A stretch of DNA of 46,520 nt from Pseudomonas reactans (GTDB taxonomy: Bacteria; Pseudomonadota; Gammaproteobacteria; Pseudomonadales; Pseudomonadaceae), in the NCBI RefSeq assembly GCF_013385825.1, contig NZ_JACAPG010000029.1, forward strand, positions 1 to 46,520. Reading direction: 5' to 3'. Positions 15,504-23,706 of the stretch are shown here, piece by piece; the first letter of the stretch is position 1; each line of letters opens with the position of its first letter. Made by a program: the position numbers and the translations under genes. A model generated the notes under the pieces. That model ran no database searches. It was not told where the DNA came from and saw only the letters and a program-made list of their open reading frames with translations.

Positions 15504-18065
15504 TCAGAATTGATAGTCGACCTGGGCCAGCAAGGTGCGGCCAGGCATGGGTTGCAAGAAGGTATTGGTGGAACCGGCCAGGCCGCTGACGAAATTCAGT
15601 TCATTGGTCAGGTTCAGCACGCGCAAAGTGGTGCTCCACTGCGGCTGGCGGTAATACACGGCGAGGTCGAGGTTGTATTCGTCGGGGATCTTTACCGTCT
15701 TGCTCAGGTTCAGGTACCAACTGCTGGTCCACCAGCCGGAGAGTTCGGCACCGAAGCCAGAATCGAAGCGATAGTCCACGTAGCCGCTGGCGGTGTACTC
15801 AGGAATCTGTACCGCGTCGTAACGCCCGGAGGGCCGCTGGTTGAGGCTGTTGTTGTCGCCAAACACGGTGCCGTTGTTGGGAATGAAGCCTGCTGAAGCA
15901 AAGCCCGCCTGTGAGGTGAACTCGTTGTAGGCGTTGAGCTTGGACAGGTTCAAACCGCTGCGCAGGTGGTCATCCGGCTGGTAGCGCACGGTGGCCTCCA
16001 CGCCCTTGATCATCAGCCGGGCGATGTTGTTATTGCTGTCGGGCGCCTGGTCGCGGGCCTGCTTGAATGCGGCCAGGGTCATGAACAACTGGTTGGGCAC
16101 GGCTTCGACCTTGACGCCGACTTCGTGCAGCACACTCAGGCTCTGGAATGCCAGCGGGTTGAGCTGGTTGGCACCGGTGCCGCTGCCCCAGCCCAGGCCG
16201 TTGGAAAAGAACCCGGTATTGACCGCCAGCGAGCGGTCGAAGGTGTAGTACAGCGTGGTGTTTTCGGTGGGCTTCACGTACGGGCTGACTTGAAATGCAA
16301 ATAGCCGGTAGTTGTCGCTGTCCTTGCGCCGGTTGCCGCCGGCGAGCACGAACGGGTTGTCGATTTCGGCCTGGATCCAGCTGCGGCTGGCGCCAATGTT
16401 CAGGCCGAAATACTCGCCGTACTTGAGGTTGTGTTGGCTGAACAGGGTCTTGGTGGTCCAGGTGCTTTCAGCGGTGTAGGGCGCTACGGATTCGGCGTAC
16501 AGGCCATGCCCGGCCGCGTACATCGGCGGCAGGTTCAGCCATCCGTAGTAGTTGGAGTACTGCGGCACGCCGGGTTGGCCGATCCACGCAGCGTTGCCGC
16601 CGGCAGGGTTGCTGCCGTCCAGGCCGAGCAGGTCGCCGGGGTTCTTGCCGGAAGGATTCTGGGTCAAGTCGTAGGCGTTGATGGTCGAGCCAAAGCTGTT
16701 ATTGGCGGCAATCGACTGGTTGAATTCGCGGCGGTAAATCAGGCCGGTGTTGCTGTCGTCGCGCAGGGTCCAGCCGCCCAGTTGGGTTTCATTGCGTGAG
16801 CGAAACTCGAAACGGTTGTCGAAAATGTTGTCCTTGGACTGCACCTGGAACGCGCCCACCGCGTCGGTGATGTCCTTGGAGCGTTCATAGAACGTGCTGT
16901 TGGCCACGGTAATGCTCGGCGACAGGTCGGCCTCGATGCGCAGTTGCGTGGTAAAGCGCCGCGAGCTGCTTTCATCCTCCTTGCGCTGCCCGGTCTGCGA
17001 CGACAGCGACTGTTCGCCATTGCCGGCCAGCGTCGGGTCATACACCCAACCGCGCAGGCTGCCGGGGTTGGCCTGGGTGTTCGGCGAGGCGGCCTGGAAG
17101 CTGCCGTCGACCACGCTGTATTGGCCTTGTGCATTGCGCTGGCGCTTGACCCAGCCCAAGGTCGGCGCGTCCGCAGCGCCGGACGCCAGCACCGGTGACC
17201 ATAGGGTGTTGCCGTTCTGGATGATGGGCGTGGCACGGCCGGCGTAGTACTTGCCGTGGTCCACCAGGTTCTGCGTGGCGCGGTTCCAGCCGTGGGTGAT
17301 GTTGTAGTCGTAATAGTTGTCGTAGCTGGCGTTCCAATCGACGCGAACGTTGTCGTTGCGCCAGGCGAGGGCGCCGTAGAACGCATCGAAATTATTGTCG
17401 ACGTTGTCGTAGAAATCCTGCTGGCGCTGCTTGGTGATGCTGACGCGGTAGGCCAGGTTGTCGCTCAGCGGGCCGGTGTTGTCGAGGCTGAATTTATTCG
17501 AGCTGCGTGACGTGCCGTCCGGCACCCATGACCCCAATTCACCGCTGAGTTTGGTCTTGAACTCATTGAAGTTCGGTTTTTTGCTCAGGTAATTGACGTA
17601 ACCGCCGCTGCCGGACACTGAGCCGTAGGTCACCGAGGATGGGCCAGCCACGATATCGGCGCCTTCATAGGCGTTGAAGTTGGCCGGATGGCGCACCGCA
17701 TAACCGCGCTGGCCGTCCTGGAAAATCTCCGAACCCTGGGCGCGGAACTGCGGGGCGATTCCGGCGTTCTGGCCGCCGCCACGGGTGATGCCAGGTGCGT
17801 ATTTGACCAAGTCATCAGCGCTGTGGATCGAGCCGTTGGCCAATTGCTCGGCATTGATCTGCACCACCGAGCGCGGGGTGTCGAGCACTTTGGTTTCGGT
17901 GCCGCCGTACACCGAGGTCGGCGGCCGGGTGGGCAGGGCGTCGTCATCCGACTCGGTGCTACTGGCCTGCACCGTCACGGTCTGCAGTTGGGTATCAGCA
18001 GCAAAGGCCTGCAGCGGCAGGGTTGCGGCCAGCAACAGGGGTAAACGCAAGGCGATAGCGTGCAT
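15504..18065 (-). CDS. TonB-dependent outer-membrane receptor
   Basis: An 853-residue TonB-dependent receptor. It has a Sec signal peptide (to ...LQAFA), a TonB-box-like stretch (TQLQTVTVQAS), a plug domain (about residues 55-170) and a large beta-barrel ending in VDYQF, the usual C-terminal Phe. It has no N-terminal signalling (secretin/STN) domain, so it is not a FecA-type transducer. The start at 18065 is preferred because the longer frame begins inside a REP element. It has five Met and no Cys. Placed among sulfonate monooxygenases and binding proteins, it likely brings an organosulfur compound across the outer membrane. Siderophore uptake is the alternative, but no iron gene is adjacent. 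Confidence 0.88.
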   Translation of the reverse strand: MHAIALRLPLLLAATLPLQAFAADTQLQTVTVQASSTESDDDALPTRPPTSVYGGTETKVLDTPRSVVQINAEQLANGSIHSADDLVKYAPGITRGGGQNAGIAPQFRAQGSEIFQDGQRGYAVRHPANFNAYEGADIVAGPSSVTYGSVSGSGGYVNYLSKKPNFNEFKTKLSGELGSWVPDGTSRSSNKFSLDNTGPLSDNLAYRVSITKQRQQDFYDNVDNNFDAFYGALAWRNDNVRVDWNASYDNYYDYNITHGWNRATQNLVDHGKYYAGRATPIIQNGNTLWSPVLASGAADAPTLGWVKRQRNAQGQYSVVDGSFQAASPNTQANPGSLRGWVYDPTLAGNGEQSLSSQTGQRKEDESSSRRFTTQLRIEADLSPSITVANSTFYERSKDITDAVGAFQVQSKDNIFDNRFEFRSRNETQLGGWTLRDDSNTGLIYRREFNQSIAANNSFGSTINAYDLTQNPSGKNPGDLLGLDGSNPAGGNAAWIGQPGVPQYSNYYGWLNLPPMYAAGHGLYAESVAPYTAESTWTTKTLFSQHNLKYGEYFGLNIGASRSWIQAEIDNPFVLAGGNRRKDSDNYRLFAFQVSPYVKPTENTTLYYTFDRSLAVNTGFFSNGLGWGSGTGANQLNPLAFQSLSVLHEVGVKVEAVPNQLFMTLAAFKQARDQAPDSNNNIARLMIKGVEATVRYQPDDHLRSGLNLSKLNAYNEFTSQAGFASAGFIPNNGTVFGDNNSLNQRPSGRYDAVQIPEYTASGYVDYRFDSGFGAELSGWWTSSWYLNLSKTVKIPDEYNLDLAVYYRQPQWSTTLRVLNLTNELNFVSGLAGSTNTFLQPMPGRTLLAQVDYQF

Positions 18066-18108
18066 GGCAGAAATGCCCCATAAAAAAGAGTGAAGGGCGC
18101 ACGACCCT

Positions 18109-18193
18109 TGTAGGAGCCGGCTTGCCGGCGATGGCGTCCGTTTGATCGGCGCAGGGCTTGAGGGCCCCATCGCCGGCAAGCCGGGCTCCTACA
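18109..18193. repeat. Inverted REP pair
   Basis: Two facing REP units (18109-18134 and 18167-18193; the second has one extra G in the core) lie between the binding-protein gene and the receptor gene of the minus operon. Confidence 0.9.
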
Positions 18194-18216
18194 GAGGGGG
18201 GGGCGGTTTCATTGGG

Positions 18217-19773
18217 TCAGGCTGAGTCTTTGAGCCAGAGCTTCTCGAATCGCCAGGTGCTGAACAGTGACTCTTCGGCCTGGGCACCGCCGACGCGGGT
18301 GGACACACTGTCGAGCAGGTCGGCGTAGCCCCAGATCAACATGCCACCGCGTTCGTACTGGATCTGCTGCACCTGATGCACCAGGGCCTTGCGTTTTTCC
18401 AGGTCGGGCTGGGCCATGGCGGCAAGGAACAGTTCACTGAAGTGCGGGTCGTTGAAGTGGGTCTTGTTTGACACCGCAAACGGCGCGTCGGTGTGTATCG
18501 CGCTGGCCAGGAACGGTGCGCCAATGCTGCCGCCAGTGCTCAGGGTCCAGTCGTTTTTCAGCGGGCCCTGGAAGGTGGCAAGGTCGACTTGTTTGACCTT
18601 CAGGGTCACGCCGATGCGCTTGGCTTGTTCGGCAAGGACCAGCGCTGAACTCAAACCCTGTCCCGGTGTGGTGATCAATTCCACCTCGAGGTTTTCCTGG
18701 CCGGCGTCCTTGAGCAATTGCGCTGCGCGTTGCGGGTCGTAAGCGCGTGGGCCGAGGCTGTGGTTGAAGGTCGGATCGCTGGGTGCATACAAGTCGTTGG
18801 CTACGCGACCCTGGCCGTTCAGCGCGCGGCGTACCAACTCCTCCCGGTCCGCCAGCAAACGAAACGCCTCGCGTACCCGCGGGTCGTTGAACGGCGGCTT
18901 GTCCAGGTTCATGTCGAAGGACAGCCAATTGCCAGACACCGACTTGATCACCTGCAGGCGCGGGTCTTTTTGCAGGATCGGCAATTGCTCGGTGGGCAGC
19001 ACATTGGCCATGTCGATCTGCCCGGCGCGCAGGGCGGCGAGGCGTGAGACTTGGTCCTTGAAGTCGATGATTTCAAGTTCATCCGCATAGGGCTTGCCGT
19101 CTTTGTAGTAATTCTCGAAGCGGGTGAACAACGAACGCTGGCCGGGGGTAAAGCTTTTCAGCTTGTAGGGGCCGGCACCCACCGGGTTGGTCACTGGATG
19201 GTAATCCACCGGGACGATGCCGCCGAAGTTGACCCAGGTTTCCGCCAGCGGCATGTAGCTGCGGCCTTCGCGAAAGCTCAGGCGCACGGTGCGATGGTCC
19301 AGCTTGACCAGATTGTCGCGATCCACCCAGTGCAACAGCGCGGCATAGGGCGAAGCCAGTTGCGGGTCGGTGAGGCGGCGGATCGAGAAGATCAGGTCGT
19401 CGGCATCGATGGTCTTGCCGTTGTGGAACTCCAGGCCCGGGCGCAGGCGCAGGGTCCAGGCGCTGGCATCGGCATTTGGCTCGGCCAGTTCGGCCAGGGC
19501 CAGGCGCGGTTGCATGTGCTCGTCCCACTCCCACAACTTGCTGTACAGCGCAAACCCGCGAACGATACCGCTGCCCACCGGTTTATGCGCGTCCAGGTTG
19601 CCGCTCTGGTTGCCGTCGAGAATGCCCAGGCGCAAGCGTCCGCCATAACGCGGCTGGTCGTTGCCGGTCACGCCGGCCGGTGTGTCGCTCGGGCCGCAAC
19701 CCGTCAGCAGCAGGCCGCCGCCGACGGTGGCGCTGTAGCCGAGAAAGTCCCGGCGGCTCAGCAGAAAGGTCAT
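18217..19773 (-). CDS. Family 5 ABC binding protein, Tat-type lipoprotein, copy 2
   Basis: A 518-residue paralog of the protein at 8448-10004, with the same twin-arginine motif (SRRDFLG), the lipobox Cys at residue 26 and the same blocks through most of its length. No permease or ATPase gene lies in this operon, so it probably delivers its ligand to the importer at 9997-13636. It starts four bases after an SsuD-like gene, as copy 1 does on the other strand. It has seven Met, so it is less sulfur-poor than copy 1. It may differ in ligand or act under other conditions. Confidence 0.88.
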   Translation of the reverse strand: MTFLLSRRDFLGYSATVGGGLLLTGCGPSDTPAGVTGNDQPRYGGRLRLGILDGNQSGNLDAHKPVGSGIVRGFALYSKLWEWDEHMQPRLALAELAEPNADASAWTLRLRPGLEFHNGKTIDADDLIFSIRRLTDPQLASPYAALLHWVDRDNLVKLDHRTVRLSFREGRSYMPLAETWVNFGGIVPVDYHPVTNPVGAGPYKLKSFTPGQRSLFTRFENYYKDGKPYADELEIIDFKDQVSRLAALRAGQIDMANVLPTEQLPILQKDPRLQVIKSVSGNWLSFDMNLDKPPFNDPRVREAFRLLADREELVRRALNGQGRVANDLYAPSDPTFNHSLGPRAYDPQRAAQLLKDAGQENLEVELITTPGQGLSSALVLAEQAKRIGVTLKVKQVDLATFQGPLKNDWTLSTGGSIGAPFLASAIHTDAPFAVSNKTHFNDPHFSELFLAAMAQPDLEKRKALVHQVQQIQYERGGMLIWGYADLLDSVSTRVGGAQAEESLFSTWRFEKLWLKDSA

Positions 19774-19777
19774 GGTC

Positions 19778-20983
19778 TCAGGCTCCGCCGTTGGCCGAAT
19801 GCAGCTCGCGCAGCGGCTCCTGGGGTCGGCTCAGCTCGACGCGCTCGCTGCGAAAATGCGGCAGGATGTGCTCGCCAAGGCGATAGGCTTCTTCCAAGTG
19901 CGGGTAGCCCGCGAGGAAGAACAGGTCGATGCCGATGCTGTTGTACTCGCGAATCCGCGCCACCACGTTCTCGTAGCTACCCACCAGCGCGCAACCCGGT
20001 GGAATGCCGATATAGCCGAAGCCGGTCCATACATTCGGATGGATGAAGAAGTCGTCGAAACCCTGGGCTTCGTTCTTCTCGGCAAAACCCTGTTCGTAGC
20101 TCAGTTTGCGCGCTGTGCGCAGCCCGGCATGCGCCGCCACGGCCTTGACCGCGCCACGGGCGATGCCTTCGTCGAAGAAACGCTTGGCCTCGGTGCGCGC
20201 CAGCGCTTCGGTCTCGCGGGTGATCACGTCGATTGACAGGCCGAAACGGATGTCGGTACGCCCCCATTTCAGTGCGCGCTGGCGCAGGTCGGCGATCAGC
20301 GCGGCGATTTCATCCGGGTGCTCGGCGCGCATCAGGTAGAAGTCGGCGTGCTTGGCGGCGAATTCCCGTGCGGCAATCGACGAACCGGCGGTGCAGATCA
20401 GCGGTAGCTCGGCCTTCTTCAACGGCCCACGCAGGCCACCGCCGTCGGCTTTGTAGAATTTTCCATCGTAGTGGAAGGTCTCGTTGTGCCAATAGCCCTT
20501 GACCACGTCCATGAACTCGGTGGCGCGTTCGTAGCGTTCATCGTGCTCGCTGTAGTCACCGACCTGGCGCTGGATCGCGTCCGAGCCACCGTTGATGATG
20601 TTCCACACCAAGCGATTGCCGGTTGCGCGCTGGTACGTCGCCGCTTGTTGCACCGCGACCCAAGGGGTGTAGTGGTAGGGCTGGAACGCAGTGACGAACT
20701 GCAGGGTGCGCGTCTCGCGGGCCAGCAGTGAGCAGACGGTCCAGGGTTCTTCGCCGGTCGGCGCATTGACCATCAACGCACCGCCAAACCCATTGATCTC
20801 GGCGGCCTTGGCAATCTGGCCCAGGTAGTCGATGTAGGTAAAGTGGTCGCCCACGCTGAACCCGGAGACTGCACCGGTACTGTTGGCGCCGCCACGGTGC
20901 CAGTCGCCCCGGTTACGCGGATCGCCGGGCAGGAACTGGGTTTCGCCGTGCAACGGCAAGCGGGTGAAGAATTCGATGCTCAT
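19778..20983 (-). CDS. SsuD-like FMNH2-dependent monooxygenase (LLM class), copy 2
   Basis: A 401-residue luciferase-like monooxygenase. The C-terminal LAGYPHLEEAYRLGE block keeps the Tyr and His of SsuD. The block aligned with SsuD Arg226/His228 reads FGLSIDVITRET, so both are changed. A 20-residue insertion near the N-terminus (GDWHRGGANSTGAVSG region) distinguishes it from SsuD. Three Cys and four Met. It lies between the lipase-like gene (12 bases) and the second Tat lipoprotein (4 bases). Probably a C-S cleaving monooxygenase with its own substrate range. No flavin reductase gene is adjacent, so FMNH2 must come from elsewhere. Confidence 0.83.
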   Translation of the reverse strand: MSIEFFTRLPLHGETQFLPGDPRNRGDWHRGGANSTGAVSGFSVGDHFTYIDYLGQIAKAAEINGFGGALMVNAPTGEEPWTVCSLLARETRTLQFVTAFQPYHYTPWVAVQQAATYQRATGNRLVWNIINGGSDAIQRQVGDYSEHDERYERATEFMDVVKGYWHNETFHYDGKFYKADGGGLRGPLKKAELPLICTAGSSIAAREFAAKHADFYLMRAEHPDEIAALIADLRQRALKWGRTDIRFGLSIDVITRETEALARTEAKRFFDEGIARGAVKAVAAHAGLRTARKLSYEQGFAEKNEAQGFDDFFIHPNVWTGFGYIGIPPGCALVGSYENVVARIREYNSIGIDLFFLAGYPHLEEAYRLGEHILPHFRSERVELSRPQEPLRELHSANGGA

Positions 20984-20995
20984 GAAGCCTCCTGC

Positions 20996-22225
20996 CTACT
21001 GGGCGGTCGGGGCGCAGATCGGGGTGATCGGCTGGTCGTTGATGACTTTGTGGGCGAACGGGATCGAGTCCTTGAGCGACGCATTGACCGTCGCGCTGTG
21101 GCCCAGGCCTTTGTATAGATGGCCTTCCACCACGGAGCCGGCGTTGCAGGCGTCCTGCATCAGCTTCACCTGGGTCGCGGCGGCGGGGGTGGTGTCTTCG
21201 GCGCCGGTGCCGATGAAGATCGGTTTGGAGGTCTTCAGGGTCGGGTACGAAACCTGCGCCAGCCACGGCGCGAGCTGCTTGCCCTTGTAGTCTTTCTTGG
21301 TGTTGGCGATGCTCAGGCCGAGACCTTCCACGTCGCCTTCCAGGGCGAACAGGCAACTGGTGCGGGCCTGTTCGAAGATCGGCAGGGCCTTGTCGGTGTA
21401 GAAGTCAGCCGGGTTGATGCTCGGGTCGTATTGCTGGGCGGCAAGCAAGGTGTAGAAGCCGTAGGCCAACGTCGGGTCGACCTTGTTGCGCACTGCCTCA
21501 CTGGGGTTTTTCGCGTAGTCGAGGGTGTAGATCACGCCGGTACCGATGCTGCCCTTGACGCCCAGGTCCGGCGCATAGGTTGCCGCGTAGGCCGCCGCGG
21601 CAAAGGCGCCCGCGCCCCCCTGGGACTGACCGACGATCAACACCTTATCGGCCAGCCCTGGTACCCCGGCCACCACGGCCTTGGCGGCGTCGAGGATGCC
21701 GTAGGCGGCCATACGGCTGTTAAGCAATGGGTGGCCTCCGGGCACGCCAAGGCCCTGGTAGTCGGTGGCGACCACGGCAAAGCCTTCTTCCAGCCAGCGG
21801 TTGAGGTAAGCCACGTCACGGTAGGAACGGCCTTGCCAGGACGGCGCGCACACATCCGCCACGCCGACGGTGCCATGGCCCCAGCTTGCCACCGGCCATC
21901 CGCCGGCAGGTGGCTTGCCTTTAGGCAGGAACAAGGCGCCGGAAACCACGATGGGCGTCTTGTTGTCGATGCCGTCGGTGGAGGTGTACAGGATGCGCTG
22001 GGCACTGGCGGCATTCGCCAGGCTGATGGTGCTGTCCAGCGGCTCGCTGCGCAGCAATTTGCCGGGAACGGCGGGAATCGCTTGTTCCCAGGTGTAGAAC
22101 GCCGAGACGCGGCCATCGCCTTGCAGCGGGTTGGGCTTGGGTGCATACACGTCAGCCGCGAACGCGCTCATGGACAAGGCCAATACGCTGAGGCCGAAAG
22201 CGAAGGAGTGGGGCAGTTTCATCAA
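20996..22225 (-). CDS. Secreted lipase-like alpha/beta hydrolase
   Basis: A 409-residue exported serine hydrolase of the secretory lipase (LIP) family. The signal peptide ends near MSAFA. The nucleophile elbow is GQSQGG, the Asp candidate lies in GAEDTTP and the His candidate in GLGHSAT. TDYQGLG is also typical of the family. It lies 11 bases after the TauA-like gene and 12 before a monooxygenase gene, inside a sulfur operon. It may release a sulfur-containing moiety from an ester in the periplasm or outside the cell; that is inference. Substrate unknown. Confidence 0.82.
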   Translation of the reverse strand: MMKLPHSFAFGLSVLALSMSAFAADVYAPKPNPLQGDGRVSAFYTWEQAIPAVPGKLLRSEPLDSTISLANAASAQRILYTSTDGIDNKTPIVVSGALFLPKGKPPAGGWPVASWGHGTVGVADVCAPSWQGRSYRDVAYLNRWLEEGFAVVATDYQGLGVPGGHPLLNSRMAAYGILDAAKAVVAGVPGLADKVLIVGQSQGGAGAFAAAAYAATYAPDLGVKGSIGTGVIYTLDYAKNPSEAVRNKVDPTLAYGFYTLLAAQQYDPSINPADFYTDKALPIFEQARTSCLFALEGDVEGLGLSIANTKKDYKGKQLAPWLAQVSYPTLKTSKPIFIGTGAEDTTPAAATQVKLMQDACNAGSVVEGHLYKGLGHSATVNASLKDSIPFAHKVINDQPITPICAPTAQ

Positions 22226-22236
22226 TCATTTCCCTA

Positions 22237-23304
22237 TCAAGGATTCGTGCTGACCTGGCCACGCAGGGCCGGCCAGTAGTCGGTGAGTTTCAGGTCGATC
22301 AGGGCCTGGTGGGTAAAGCCGGTAGCCAGTGACGGGCCGATGTCGTAGGTGTCGCGAATCAGGTGGTTGGCCAGCGCATAGGCCGTCAGAGCCTGGTAAT
22401 GGGCCTTGAGCTGCGCATCACTTTTTGGCGCCCAGCGTTCTTTCCAGGTCACCGGGTCGTTCTGGTCGTCGCGACGCAGCACGCTTTCGGCGGTGCCGGC
22501 GCGGGAGGACAGTTGGTAATAGGCGTCCTGGTTCTGCGGCTGAGAAATCCACCACGCGGCCTTGACCCAAGCGGTGGCCAGCAGTTGGGTGATCTGCGGA
22601 TATTGTTTTACAAAGGTGTCGGTGCCCCACAGGTCAGAGACCAATCGCCAGTCGTTGCTGCCTTGCTTGGTCGACCAGATGATCTTGCCCACACCCTTGT
22701 CTTCCAGGGCATAGGCCTCGCTGAGCAGCACTGCCGCATCGACCTTGCCGGCCGATACCGCTGCCGCGCCCACCTGTGGGTTGAGGTTGGCAATCTTGAA
22801 GTCATCGAGTTTCAGGCCCTTGCTGGCCAGGAAGTTGCTGAACGCAAACTCCCATGGCCGGCCACGGTGCAGGGCCAGGCGTTTGCCCTTGAGGTCTTCG
22901 ATGGTCTGGGCGCTGGAGCCTTCGGGCACCACCAGGTAGATGTTGTTGCCGCTGCCGCCGGGCACGATCAGCTTGCCCGGCACACCACCGGCTCCCGCGA
23001 TCACCGATGGCAGGTCGCCGCGAACGGCGAAGTCCAGGCTGTTGTTGCTGAAGCCTTCGTTGATCTGCGGGCCGGCGCCGGCGTGGGGCAGGGCGATCCA
23101 CTCGAGTTTCACCCCGCGTTCGCGCAATTGCGCTTCCAGCCAGCCGTCCTCGATCACGCGCCCGGCGATGCCGCCGAATACCGGCTTGCCGCCTTGGGTG
23201 TAAGCGACGATGGCGATTTTCACTGAGGCTGGTGCGGCCTGAATGGCAGTACTCGCAAAAAGGGCGAACAGGGCGGCAATGCTGCTGCGCCATACATTTT
23301 TCAT
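22237..23304 (-). CDS. TauA/SsuA-like sulfonate binding protein
   Basis: A 355-residue periplasmic binding protein of the nitrate/taurine/sulfonate family, with a Sec signal peptide ending ...TAIQAA. The start at 23304 has GGGAG nine bases upstream; a longer frame to 23331 lacks a site. The mature protein contains no Met and no Cys. No permease or ATPase is adjacent, so it may share the importer at 37565-39099 or another one. First gene of the minus-strand operon; the -24/-12 promoter lies 140 bases upstream, with a REP pair in the leader. Confidence 0.87.
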   Translation of the reverse strand: MKNVWRSSIAALFALFASTAIQAAPASVKIAIVAYTQGGKPVFGGIAGRVIEDGWLEAQLRERGVKLEWIALPHAGAGPQINEGFSNNSLDFAVRGDLPSVIAGAGGVPGKLIVPGGSGNNIYLVVPEGSSAQTIEDLKGKRLALHRGRPWEFAFSNFLASKGLKLDDFKIANLNPQVGAAAVSAGKVDAAVLLSEAYALEDKGVGKIIWSTKQGSNDWRLVSDLWGTDTFVKQYPQITQLLATAWVKAAWWISQPQNQDAYYQLSSRAGTAESVLRRDDQNDPVTWKERWAPKSDAQLKAHYQALTAYALANHLIRDTYDIGPSLATGFTHQALIDLKLTDYWPALRGQVSTNP

Positions 23305-23336
23305 GGGGCTTCTCCCTACTTGAATTGGCAATCCCC

Positions 23337-23420
23337 TGTAGGAGCCGGCTTGCCGGCGATGGGGCGCTTGAGCCTTGCAGCGCTTGAAAAAACGCTATCG
23401 CCGGCAAGCCGGCTCCTACA
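23337..23420. repeat. Inverted REP pair in a 5' leader
   Basis: Facing REP units (23337-23362 and 23395-23420) lie between the sigma-54 promoter at 23446 and the start codon at 23304. They would be transcribed as a strong stem in the leader of the operon mRNA. Confidence 0.9.
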
Positions 23421-23445
23421 GGGGGATCGTGTTGGCAGGGAGAGA

Positions 23446-23460
23446 GCAGATTGCATGCCA
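23446..23460 (-). promoter_or_regulatory. Sigma-54 (-24/-12) promoter for the minus-strand sulfur operon
   Basis: The minus strand reads TGGCATGCAATCTGCT, with GG and GC at consensus spacing. The start point would be near 23434. Candidate enhancer dyads lie 110-126 bases upstream (23571-23586). The gene-free stretch 23305-23706 holds this promoter, the REP pair, a palindrome, the dyad and a sigma-70-like promoter for the activator gene. Confidence 0.7.
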
Positions 23461-23510
23461 GTCGCTGTCACAATCGCTCTAGGCCGCGTACTACAAGGGT
23501 TTCAGCGGTA

Positions 23511-23526
23511 GTGGCACGAATGCCAC
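23511..23526. promoter_or_regulatory. Perfect palindrome, possible operator
   Basis: GTGGCACGAATGCCAC is a perfect six-base inverted repeat with a four-base centre, about 50 bases upstream of the -24 element. It contains TGGCAC but lacks a correctly spaced -12 GC on either strand. It could be a second activator site or an unrelated operator. Confidence 0.4.
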
Positions 23527-23570
23527 CTCACCTCGGCTGCTGATGTGCAAACACGCAAGTGCTGGCCGAT

Positions 23571-23586
23571 TGCTGCTCCAGCAGCA
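23571..23586. promoter_or_regulatory. TGCTGCT/AGCAGCA dyad, candidate SfnR site
   Basis: TGCTGCTCCAGCAGCA is a perfect seven-base inverted repeat. It lies upstream of the minus-strand -24/-12 promoter and just upstream of the putative promoter of the activator gene, so it could serve both activation and autoregulation. It resembles the dyads at 5152-5233. Confidence 0.55.
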
Positions 23587-23602
23587 GTCAAGGGCAGGGG
23601 TG

Positions 23603-23631
23603 TTGGTATATTCGAAATGGGTATATATAAA
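23603..23631 (+). promoter_or_regulatory. Sigma-70-like promoter for the sfnR-like gene
   Basis: TTGGTA, a 17-base spacer and TATAAA fit a vegetative promoter, with a leader of about 70 bases. It runs into a strikingly AT-rich stretch (23621-23660), unusual for this genome, which could bind IHF or act as an UP-like element. Confidence 0.5.
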
Positions 23632-23706
23632 TATTAATTAATAATTAAATGGTATAGAAAACTTCATGCACTATTGAGCACGCGCTTTTACTGCCAGGAA
23701 TGCACC

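Noticed and set aside
15504..18065. TonB receptor as the partner of the FecI/FecR pair at 36 kb
   Set aside because: The mature protein starts directly with a TonB-box-like stretch and plug; there is no N-terminal signalling domain, and the genes are 18 kb apart.
23511..23526. TGGCAC-containing palindrome as a further sigma-54 promoter
   Set aside because: Neither strand has a GC at the -12 position with the required spacing.
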